Assembly: GCA_900554375.1 (NCBI GenBank)
Contig: USHK01000002.1
Location: 1 to 21,968 of the forward strand
Reading direction: 5' to 3'
DNA: 21,968 nt
From: an uncultured Sutterella sp.
GTDB taxonomy: Bacteria; Pseudomonadota; Gammaproteobacteria; Burkholderiales; Burkholderiaceae_F
Part shown: positions 15,997 to 21,968 of the stretch, in pieces
Numbering within the stretch: position 1 is the first letter of the stretch
Layout: each line of letters opens with the position of its first letter
Notes under the pieces: model-generated
The model's database searches: none
Seen by the model: only the letters and a program-made list of their open reading frames with translations
Told to the model about the DNA's origin: nothing
Program-made: the position numbers and the translations under genes

Positions 15997-16241
15997 CTAC
16001 TTTTCCTATTTTACGGACACCTAAAATAAGAGTGTACTTAACCGATCGATTGCGGACATGGGGAGATACGTTCACTTTGAAAATGCTCTTTACTGGGAAC
16101 TCCAGATTTTTTAACTTAGGATCTGACAGCACGTCATTAAATAAACGAACAACTTTAGTCTTCCTCTCTATTAACAATTTCAGGATAATTCCATTTTTCT
16201 GCTTGTTGGTACAATTGAGATATGCGATTAATGGAACGGCT
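15997..16241. other. Intergenic region before the Rpn gene
   Basis: About 245 bases between the recombinase promoter and the Rpn start. Frames extending left of 16242 read as Phe/Leu/Ser-rich junk without family similarity, so the Rpn start was placed at 16242. No strong promoter is recognised. Confidence 0.5.
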
Positions 16242-17045
16242 ATGTCTGAAAGAACTCTTGATTACATCAGAGATGTCCGCCTAATTGACGACTCTTTCTT
16301 TGAGGTCTTCTTTAAGGACGACCCGAAATATATTGAGGTGGTAATTCATGAAATTTTCAAGCACCTGGGACATCCTTTGGTAAAAATCCAAGAAGTTTCG
16401 GTGCAGGAGGATTTGAACGCACTCGATAAAAGAACGGTCCGTCTGGATGCCTTAGCCACAGACGAAAACGGGAATCTGATCAATATCGAGGTTCAGCGCA
16501 CAGTTTCTTCGGTTTTGACCAAACGAGCCCGTTACCACAGTGCTCTTTTGGATACCAACAGTCTCGAAAAAAGTTCCGATTTTAACGATCTCGTAGAAAC
16601 CTATGTCATATTTATCACAGAAAAGGACTATCGGGGAAAAGGACTGCCTGCCTATCAGGTCGAAAGGATGTACCTTGAGGACAAAACACCGTTTTCGGAT
16701 GGAACCCATATCATTTTCGTCAATGGTGAGTACCGAGGAAACGATGCCATCGGAAAATTGATGAATGACTTTTTCTGCACAGGAGCGGATCAAATGAAAA
16801 ACGAAGTTTTAGCAAAACGAATGAGTTTTTTTAAAGATACCGAAGAAGGGCAGCGCGAGCTTTCCGGCATAGAGCTGGTTATTGCCAACCAAAATAGAGC
16901 CGAAGGAAGGACCGAGGGAAAAATGGAAATGGCTGCAAAACTCATCCAACTCGGGCAGATGTCTTTGGAAATGATTGCCGAAGTCAGTGGACTCCCGATT
17001 GAAGAGCTTCAGAAAATCAAAGCAGCCGAGCTGAGTCCGGCCTGA
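16242..17045 (+). CDS. Rpn/PDDEXK-family nuclease-transposase
   Basis: A 267-aa protein of the Rpn (recombination-promoting nuclease, PDDEXK_2) family; members cleave DNA and promote RecA-independent recombination in E. coli. The nuclease core is visible: RLDALATDENG with D69 and INIEVQ with E83 and Q85, then KRARYHSALLD. The family's typical variable C-terminus follows (NRAEGRTEGKMEMAAKLIQLGQMSLEMIAEVSGLPIEELQKI). The ATG at 16242 is chosen because the following residues (YIRDVRLIDDSFFEVFFKD) match the family start; the frame is open to 15969. Ribosome binding site weak. Divergent from the serine recombinase and closed by a clean terminator. All catalytic residues are present, so it looks intact. 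Confidence 0.85.
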   Translation: MSERTLDYIRDVRLIDDSFFEVFFKDDPKYIEVVIHEIFKHLGHPLVKIQEVSVQEDLNALDKRTVRLDALATDENGNLINIEVQRTVSSVLTKRARYHSALLDTNSLEKSSDFNDLVETYVIFITEKDYRGKGLPAYQVERMYLEDKTPFSDGTHIIFVNGEYRGNDAIGKLMNDFFCTGADQMKNEVLAKRMSFFKDTEEGQRELSGIELVIANQNRAEGRTEGKMEMAAKLIQLGQMSLEMIAEVSGLPIEELQKIKAAELSPA

Positions 17046-17062
17046 TGGTTCCACATGGACGA

Positions 17063-17095
17063 AAAGGAGCGCCTATTTCGATGTTGCGCTCCTTT
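17063..17095 (+). terminator. Terminator of the Rpn gene
   Basis: AAAGGAGCGC (17063-17072) pairs perfectly with GCGCTCCTTT (17086-17095), loop of 13 bases, 18 bases after the stop codon. Confidence 0.75.
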
Positions 17096-17664
17096 GTTAC
17101 AGTGAGCGGTTATTATTCAAGCGTCGATGCGATGCAATCTGCGCTTGAAGGTATCGTCTTGTCTAAGGAATTTATGTGCTGAAAGCAAGTAAGCACGATC
17201 AACTCGGAAAAAAGCGAATTTCGTAGGAAATACTGCAATATTCTTGATGAATTAAAGTTCGTAATGTATACGAGATGAAAGCGTTCCAACCGAACTCAGC
17301 ATCATGTCTTGATCGGATTTACTTTCGAAAATCAATGTGTCTTCATTAACTGCATCACATTCTTCCGCTGAGTTAAATTCCTGAGGCCGAGTTTATTACA
17401 ATCCAAGTAATTCTGTTCTCCCCTTTTGACAATTCGCCTCATTTTTTAGAGGGTTTCATATTTTCAATGAGAATTGGAAAGTGGCGGAAGGCCAACTGCC
17501 AATCCGTATGGTTTGACATAACCCCTCTTGTTGGCTACTAGGGGACGATATATGGATGAATTCCAGCAGATAAGTAAACCGGTACTTTCATTGACTTGCT
17601 TTGCAGATCAATGCATGTTAAAAATATAACAGAAGTTACAAGTTACGAACTGGATGTGGGTTAA
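17096..17664. other. Intergenic region with an inverted repeat and a candidate promoter
   Basis: About 570 bases with no credible gene. It holds an 8-bp inverted repeat TTCAAGCG/CGCTTGAA (17116-17123 with 17142-17149). Two TTGACA boxes occur at 17426 and 17513; the second has a dyad CCCCT/AGGGG (17522-17544) just downstream. It probably contains the left control region, or the boundary, of the element to the right. Confidence 0.5.
17513..17544 (+). promoter_or_regulatory. Candidate promoter with overlapping dyad
   Basis: A perfect TTGACA -35 box (17513-17518) is followed at 17 bases by a poor -10 (TACTAG, 17536-17541). CCCCT (17522-17526) and AGGGG (17540-17544) form a dyad across the spacer, as a repressor site would. 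It points to the gene at 17665. Weak because of the -10. Confidence 0.3.
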
Positions 17665-18405
17665 ATGCCAAAAGATAGGACGCGGCAAAAAAAGGAAACA
17701 GAGGTTGCTGTTGCCCCCTATAACTCCATTTCTAACGCCTATGACAAGCAGTTTGCGAAATTTTCTTTTCCTTTTATTAAAGGCTATCTCGTTCTCTTCC
17801 TGCTGCTTTTCATCCTCCGCTCCTTAATTCCCGCTTTCTCTTTGCCTTCAACGTTAGTTTTTTTATTTAATAGTTATTTCGCATCTGTTATTTTTATTGT
17901 TTATTTCCTCGGCGCCTTGTTTCTTCCGATTACTTTAAAATGGGCGTGTCAGCCAGAGTGGTTGAGGGTGTGGGAATACCTAGGAAGTTCGCCAACAGCT
18001 TCTAAGAGCGTTTGTCACGCTTTTATCACCTACTTAAGTTATTCACCAAGGGAAAAAACGGGCGTTTTTTCCGCTTTATGGTGGGTGCTTCCTACCTGTA
18101 AGTTCATTGTTCTCTACGTTTACGCCCCGAGAGTTGGAACTGCGAAATGGCAAGGAATCTTTAAAAGAGAGCTAGACCTACGCCTGGAACAATTTAAAAG
18201 AAAACTCAAAGAGTCGTTGTGTAGATTTTTTAACGCTAGAAATAGTAGGAAGTTAGTAAGGCTCCTGCTGTGCACAATTATTTCCGAAATTGCGGTTGTT
18301 GTCTTAGCGATTTTATGCTTTGTAAACAAAAGGCTTTTGAGGAAGGTCGTTAGGATTCTTCAGTTTTCAGCTTTTGAAAAAGATAATTTATCATCGGCCG
18401 GCTAG
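17665..18405 (+). CDS. Polytopic inner-membrane protein of unknown function, 246 aa
   Basis: Not recognised. The N-terminus is basic (MPKDRTRQKK). Hydrophobic segments lie at about 41-58 and 63-90 (a likely hairpin), a weaker one at about 134-154, and one at about 198-220. Between the last two is a basic amphipathic stretch (KRELDLRLEQFKRKLKES). Four membrane passes are likely. No enzyme motif is seen. The ribosome binding site is weak and the ATG at 17665 is the first in frame. It lies directly upstream of an AlpA-like regulator and a helicase, so it may be an accessory gene of a mobile element, perhaps for superinfection or phage interference; that is only context. AT-rich codon use contrasts with the autotransporter genes. 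Confidence 0.65.
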   Translation: MPKDRTRQKKETEVAVAPYNSISNAYDKQFAKFSFPFIKGYLVLFLLLFILRSLIPAFSLPSTLVFLFNSYFASVIFIVYFLGALFLPITLKWACQPEWLRVWEYLGSSPTASKSVCHAFITYLSYSPREKTGVFSALWWVLPTCKFIVLYVYAPRVGTAKWQGIFKRELDLRLEQFKRKLKESLCRFFNARNSRKLVRLLLCTIISEIAVVVLAILCFVNKRLLRKVVRILQFSAFEKDNLSSAG

Positions 18406-18459
18406 AGATATTCCTTTTCAAAACGTCATTTTTTGAAATGTTTTTGAATTGGAGTAACT

Positions 18460-18870
18460 ATGAAAAATACTTATTGTCCGGATGACGATGATCTCCGCGT
18501 CTTAGAGAAAGCTTCCGAGTTGCTGACAGAATTAATGTCTAAAAATCCGGAACATGTAAAATCTGAAGCTTCCACGAGCCTCTCTGTCACAATCCAAGAT
18601 TTTCAGAATTTTTACCGATGCAGCGAAGCAACCATAAGACGTAGAATTAGGGCGGGGGAAATTATTTCTCCTCAAACCTCTTTTTTGAAAAAAGGTTACC
18701 GCTGGTCTGAGCAGGAATTTCGACGCTTTACGAATGGTCCTCATTGCGGCGAAGCCATAGGTGCAAAGCTAGAGAATTTGATTCTTGAAAAAAATAGGGA
18801 TAAGTTACGAACAGTAGATGACGATCTTTATGCCGACTTTATTCATCAAATTGACCAAATTAGAGGATAA
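18460..18870 (+). CDS. AlpA/excisionase-like helix-turn-helix protein
   Basis: A 136-aa putative DNA-binding regulator. Residues ~40-92 fit an HTH_17/winged-helix fold: a sensor strand (SLSVTIQDF), a recognition pair (YRCSEATIRRRIRAGEI), and the wing ending in KKGYRWSEQEFRRFT, the pattern that closes AlpA- and Xis-type domains. The flanks are acidic (N-terminal CPDDDDLRVL, C-terminal DDDLYADFIHQID). GGAG stands before the ATG. Its stop codon is 2 bases from the start of the helicase gene, so the two are surely co-transcribed. In P4-like satellites and integrative elements such proteins control excision or the replication gene. The fold assignment comes from pattern recognition by eye; the exact role is inferred. 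Confidence 0.7.
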   Translation: MKNTYCPDDDDLRVLEKASELLTELMSKNPEHVKSEASTSLSVTIQDFQNFYRCSEATIRRRIRAGEIISPQTSFLKKGYRWSEQEFRRFTNGPHCGEAIGAKLENLILEKNRDKLRTVDDDLYADFIHQIDQIRG

Positions 18871-18872
18871 AA

Positions 18873-20690
18873 ATGGCAGAAACAACCGTCAAAAGACAAT
18901 TGGAGCGCGGTGACGCCTCTGAGAGTGCCGCTGAAATTCTCTACTTGAAAAAACAAGATAAAAACAAGGTTCAAGAAGAGCTTGAGAAGAGAGGTCTCGT
19001 TGTAGAAAAGGGTACAGAGAGGTGGACGATTAATTGCTCGCCCTTCTGCACTGTAGAAAAAGAGTCTAACTGTCTCGGTTATTACAGCCTGCCGGGGCCG
19101 CTAAGTCCCTACGGGGCCTTTTTATGTCCAAAAGACCCTCAAAAGGACATTGCAGACCTGGTGGTTGATGGCCTTAAGCTGCGTCTCCACGACGCAATAG
19201 ATCGAGCTCGGCTGAACATTCCTCCTCATCTTTTTGATAAAACCATCGCTTTGTCGGAGTTACATCTGGCATCGTCAGGAAGATATTTCAAAAGAGGTGC
19301 TGGGCTAGTTAAGCTGACTGGAGAGCAGGGGAACTTTAAGTTAATCGTTCCAAATGAGTGCGATTTAAGAAAGGATTTTGCCGAATCTATACAGGTATAT
19401 AGATTTGATCCAAAAGACCATAAGATGAAGCATCCAATACCAACAGAGATGCCATCTAAGATCATCAAAACTATCCTTTTAAAGCAGGATCATGAAAATT
19501 TTCCTGAAATAAAGTGCGTTGTGCACCAACCCTGTTTTGGCCCGGGTTTTCGGCCTGTGCTAAAAAGTGGATACGACCCAGTAAGTAAAATCTTCGCGGA
19601 TTTTGATGATAAAAAATTCAAAATTAACAAGTCCCCCTCTTGGGACACTGCGAAGAAGAATTGGGTTTTCATAAAAGAAAACTGTTTGAAAGAGTTTTCT
19701 TTCGTCGAAACAATGGATGAAAGTGCAGCTCTGTGCGCGCTTCTCACAGTGGTAGTGAGGCAAGCACTTTCCACAGCGCCTCTTTTTTTAGTCACTGCTC
19801 CCATGCAAGGGACTGGGAAGACATTCTTGGTTTCTCTGATTAGTCTGTTTGCTGAGAAAAGAGATGTTTCGCCAACCGCTTTTCCTGTTGATAATAATGA
19901 ATTCCATAGGGTTTTGTTCGGCAAAATGCTAGAGGGGAATAAAATCATTCTCTTTGACAACGTGTCAGAAAATATTCCTCCTTTCGACGGTCTCTGCACA
20001 GCGATAACCTCCGGGAAACTAGATGGAAGACTTTTAGGTACCAATAAAATTATTGAAACTGATTTGGTAGCTACTCTTTTCATCACCGGGAATAACATTT
20101 CGCCCCTAAGAGATTTAAGCCGACGATGTGTCCCTATTTTTCTTGATTCTAATTTGGAGGTTCCGTTCTCTAAGAGATACAAAAACCCTTTCTTGTTAGA
20201 GAAGGTACGAAACCAGAGGGAGTTTTTTGTATCTAAGTTATTTGAGATTGTCTTGGCTTTCATAAATTGCAAGATTGAGAGAGTCAGTCTAACCCCAGTA
20301 GCATCCTTTATTGAATGGTCTGAAGTTCCTCGTCAAATTGCGTTTGCTTTAACTGGGGAGGACCCAGCCTCAAGACTATTCGAGGGTGTACTGAAAGACC
20401 CTGACAGAGAGCTTAACCGTAGGATGTTTTGCCTTTTATTTGAAAAATACTCAAGCAGACCTTTTCAAGTTCGGGATTTGATCGGCGACTTCAAGCTTGA
20501 AGAAGATAACGATTTTTGGGACTGCTTAGAAGAAACTGGATGCTCTTCGGCTTCAGGCTTGAACAAGAAGAAATTTGGTTGCTGGTTGAATAAACGACAA
20601 AATATGATTTGCGGTGAACTTCGGTTAGAGAAGGGAGGAACTGATTCTCACAATAGAGTTAGCACCTATCGACTTATTAAGCTTAAATGA
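18873..20690 (+). CDS. Mobile-element P-loop helicase-like replication protein
   Basis: A 605-aa putative ATPase of the kind that unwinds origins of prophages, satellites and integrative elements. N-terminal ~50-90 has four Cys (C55, C59, C67, C85: NCSPFC...NCLGYY...FLCP), resembling the zinc-binding part of phage primase-helicases. The ATPase core has Walker A APMQGTGKT (309-317), Walker B KIILFDN (357-363), a polar sensor motif LFITGNN (402-408) and an arginine-finger candidate in DLSRRCVP (R417/R418). This order suits SF3/D5-like helicases. No catalytic primase domain is recognised, so priming may come from the host or another gene. The ribosome binding site AGAGG overlaps the end of the AlpA-like gene. 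The C-terminal ~130 residues may be a DNA-binding region. A palindrome-rich stretch lies just downstream. Confidence 0.8.
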   Translation: MAETTVKRQLERGDASESAAEILYLKKQDKNKVQEELEKRGLVVEKGTERWTINCSPFCTVEKESNCLGYYSLPGPLSPYGAFLCPKDPQKDIADLVVDGLKLRLHDAIDRARLNIPPHLFDKTIALSELHLASSGRYFKRGAGLVKLTGEQGNFKLIVPNECDLRKDFAESIQVYRFDPKDHKMKHPIPTEMPSKIIKTILLKQDHENFPEIKCVVHQPCFGPGFRPVLKSGYDPVSKIFADFDDKKFKINKSPSWDTAKKNWVFIKENCLKEFSFVETMDESAALCALLTVVVRQALSTAPLFLVTAPMQGTGKTFLVSLISLFAEKRDVSPTAFPVDNNEFHRVLFGKMLEGNKIILFDNVSENIPPFDGLCTAITSGKLDGRLLGTNKIIETDLVATLFITGNNISPLRDLSRRCVPIFLDSNLEVPFSKRYKNPFLLEKVRNQREFFVSKLFEIVLAFINCKIERVSLTPVASFIEWSEVPRQIAFALTGEDPASRLFEGVLKDPDRELNRRMFCLLFEKYSSRPFQVRDLIGDFKLEEDNDFWDCLEETGCSSASGLNKKKFGCWLNKRQNMICGELRLEKGGTDSHNRVSTYRLIKLK

Positions 20691-20715
20691 AAGGATATTC
20701 GCGGTTGCTTGGTTA

Positions 20716-20735
20716 TGCGAGGTTTTGCGAGGTTT
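20716..20735. repeat. Tandem 10-bp direct repeat
   Basis: TGCGAGGTTT occurs twice in tandem (20716-20725, 20726-20735), 26 bases after the helicase stop codon, with part of a third unit (GGTTATGCGAGG) at its left. Short iterons or an att core are possible. Confidence 0.6.
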
Positions 20736-20901
20736 TTTCAGTGAGTTCTTAAATTCGTAGCTTATTGGGGCCTTCAAGCATGCATACCGGACTTAAAACC
20801 ATAGTGTACCCTGAGGTGTTCCCTTGAAGATTTAAGACGTTGCTAACTACCTGAAAAATAGAGTAAAAACAGTCCCATCTCGTACCCCACTTAATGTGGG
20901 A

Positions 20902-20941
20902 AGCGGCGTTTGTTCAAAGAAGCAGACGCCGCTAATTTTTT
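20902..20941 (+). terminator. Intrinsic terminator downstream of the helicase gene
   Basis: AGCGGCGTTTG (20902-20912) pairs with CAGACGCCGCT (20923-20933) with one G-T pair, loop of 10 bases, followed by AA and T6. It is the strongest terminator in the window, though 210 bases after the stop codon. A smaller CCCAC/GTGGG hairpin (20886-20900) precedes it. Confidence 0.8.
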
Positions 20942-21000
20942 CCGTTGACGCAACGGAGATTCGCGAATCGACATCGGATTGCAGCTGGATTTTTTCCAGC
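20941..21000. repeat. Three adjacent perfect palindromes/hairpins
   Basis: TCCGTTG-ACG-CAACGGA (20941-20957), directly joined to the uninterrupted palindrome GATTCGCGAATC (20958-20969), and GCTGGA-TTTTT-TCCAGC (20984-21000). Confidence 0.8.
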
Positions 21001-21106
21001 CAATTAATTTCAATTTTGTAAATATTTCTTTCCTATCGTCAGGATCTATCATTAGCGATCTTTTTCGGCTCCTTCCCTTTTTTAAGAATCGTTAGGACTT
21101 TCTCTA

Positions 21107-21121
21107 CGTCAAAATTTGACG
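21107..21121. promoter_or_regulatory. Operator-like 7-1-7 palindrome
   Basis: CGTCAAA-A-TTTGACG (21107-21121) is a perfect dyad with a single central base, about 220 bp upstream of the last gene. The size and shape suit a dimeric repressor, but no partner is identified. Confidence 0.45.
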
Positions 21122-21343
21122 CACAAAAGTCTAAATTAAGTCTTGAGGATAGATTTTTCTTCCGACTTCTAAAACGAAAGAGGAGAAAGAGCTATCTCAG
21201 CCTTTCTAGGGTCGGCGCGTGTTAGGGAGGGCCGTCGAGCCGACAAAAGGTTCAAGAATAATAAGTCGGTAAGAAAGAAGTCGTAAATTTTAAGCGTCAG
21301 AAGATGATGCGAATTCAGTTTCAACTGATTTCAGGAGCAGGAT

Positions 21344-21921
21344 ATGGCTGTCAGGTACGTTGTCGAAGATAACAGCCGGAGAGGAGAAGTTAACGTTCCC
21401 CGGAAAGAATTTGGCTTTAATCGTTTGCGCTATCTCTGGGAGCATTGTCCGACGGGTTTGCTTTATTTCCCGAATGCGAGTCAGGACAACGTTAATCATG
21501 ATTTAGCCAGAGATGTCAGGCTCAAGGTCAATGCACTTCGCTTCGGCTACATCTCTATCGACCTTAAGGACGGTGGGGAGGCCTTTTTTGTTTTCGACAG
21601 ACGCATTAGGCGACAAGACAACATCAGGTTGAAAGACTGGCTGGTAGCGCTGGGTGCCATTGCCGATCTCCCGTATATTATCTATGCACCAGCCGGCCGG
21701 GACTATCATCGTGTCAATTCTTGGTTCTCTTTTCCCTCCATGCGCGGTGCCATGGGCAGAAAGGTCTTGGATTCCGAAGTTTTGGCTAACACGCCAATCC
21801 GAGAAAACACCATGGCAGACACATTGATCGGGAAACCCGGGATTACTGCCGATTTATCGGAAGCTGTAATCAATATGGCTCCCGGCTTTGTCGAACATCC
21901 CTTCTTTGCGATACCTTGGCG
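21344..21921 (+). CDS. Unrecognised protein, 5' part only (cut by contig end)
   Basis: An open frame of 192 codons running off the genomic part of the contig. ATG at 21344 has a good ribosome binding site (AGGAG, 21333-21337), and a stop codon in frame lies just upstream (21326). The protein starts MAVRYVVEDNSRRGEVNVPRKE and contains LRYLWEHCPTGLLYFP, GEAFFVFDRR, DWLVALGAIADLPYIIYAPAGRDYH and SFPSMRGAMG. It has one Cys, is rich in Arg and aromatics, and shows no signal peptide. I do not recognise the family. From 21922 the reading continues into adapter and gives the well-known false residues LLYTSPSPRD, which must not be annotated. It lies beside element replication genes, so a mobile-element gene is plausible but unproven. 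Confidence 0.65.
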
Positions 21922-21968
21922 CTGTCTCTTATACACATCTCCGAGCCCACGAGACGCTCATGAATCTC
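21922..21968 (+). other. Illumina Nextera adapter read-through (not genomic)
   Basis: CTGTCTCTTATACACATCT (21922-21940) is the Tn5 mosaic end as it appears in Nextera libraries. It is followed by CCGAGCCCACGAGAC (21941-21955), the i7-side adapter, then an 8-base index GCTCATGA (21956-21963) and ATCTC, the start of the P7 sequence. These bases should be trimmed. Confidence 0.98.

Larger units (their letters stand above)
20691..21343. other. Palindrome-rich non-coding region
   Basis: About 650 bases without a gene, holding a tandem repeat (20716-20735), hairpins or palindromes at 20886-20900, 20902-20933, 20941-20957, 20958-20969 and 20984-21000, a 7-1-7 palindrome at 21107-21121, and GTCGGC/GCCGAC at 21211-21216 and 21239-21244. 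It could be an element origin, a termination and attachment zone, or an uncharacterised RNA. Confidence 0.6.

Noticed and set aside
15969..16241. 91-codon N-terminal extension of the Rpn protein
   Set aside because: Residues there are unlike the family, overlap the recombinase promoter dyad, and the family-like start is at 16242.
17952..17966. GCCAGAGTGGTTGAG, like the 5' part of a tRNA-Leu/Ser
   Set aside because: Inside a coding frame and no matching T-arm, anticodon stem or 3' acceptor strand follows.
19490..20272. 260-codon frame antisense to the helicase gene
   Set aside because: Lies across the Walker A and B motifs of the real gene and has no ribosome binding site or family features.
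21706..21936. Minus-strand frame beginning MYKRQ
   Set aside because: Its start lies in the Nextera adapter; MYKRQ is a known translation artefact.

Overview
The window looks like one end-to-end metagenomic or isolate contig from a host-associated Gram-negative bacterium, most likely a betaproteobacterium of the Sutterella/Parasutterella type. That placement is inference from three outer-membrane autotransporters, two of them with ESPR-type extended signal peptides (an ESPR is known mainly from beta- and gammaproteobacteria), the moderate GC, and the gene mix; there is no rRNA or other marker gene. The last 47 bases (21922-21968) are not genomic: they are Illumina Nextera adapter plus an index. 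The first 92 bases are a perfect 30-bp inverted repeat lying exactly at the contig edge and may also be an artefact.

Left part (1-15215), a surface-protein region. A ~920-bp leader without a convincing gene holds a C9 homopolymer and alternative hairpins. It leads into a 1110-aa trimeric (YadA-like) autotransporter adhesin, then a periplasmic SurA/PpiC-like foldase (269 aa), then a 2005-aa classical autotransporter, all on the + strand with 70-80 bp gaps. A strong hairpin follows. Next come two or three small genes of unknown function (136 aa, a possible 51 aa, and 109 aa), each unit closed by a terminator, and then a third autotransporter (803 aa) that lacks an ESPR and has its own leader.

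Middle (15216-17100). A small serine recombinase of the invertase/resolvase family lies on the minus strand. Its promoter region carries an 8-7-8 dyad and 9-bp direct repeats overlapping a TATAAT box. Diverging from it is an Rpn/PDDEXK-type nuclease-transposase gene on the + strand with its own terminator.

Right part (17101-21921) looks like the replication/regulation part of an integrated mobile element such as a phage satellite or plasmid-like element. It holds a polytopic membrane protein of unknown function, an AlpA/excisionase-like helix-turn-helix protein, and a P-loop helicase-like replication protein directly downstream of it. About 650 bp packed with palindromes and hairpins follow, then the start of an unrecognised gene cut off by the contig end. 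No integrase, tRNA, CRISPR array or clear att site is visible.

How the parts may work together (inference): the foldase between the two large exported proteins could serve their passage through the periplasm, and the C tract and the recombinase are possible sources of phase variation. No inversion-site pair was found by eye, so recombinase control of the adhesins is unproven.
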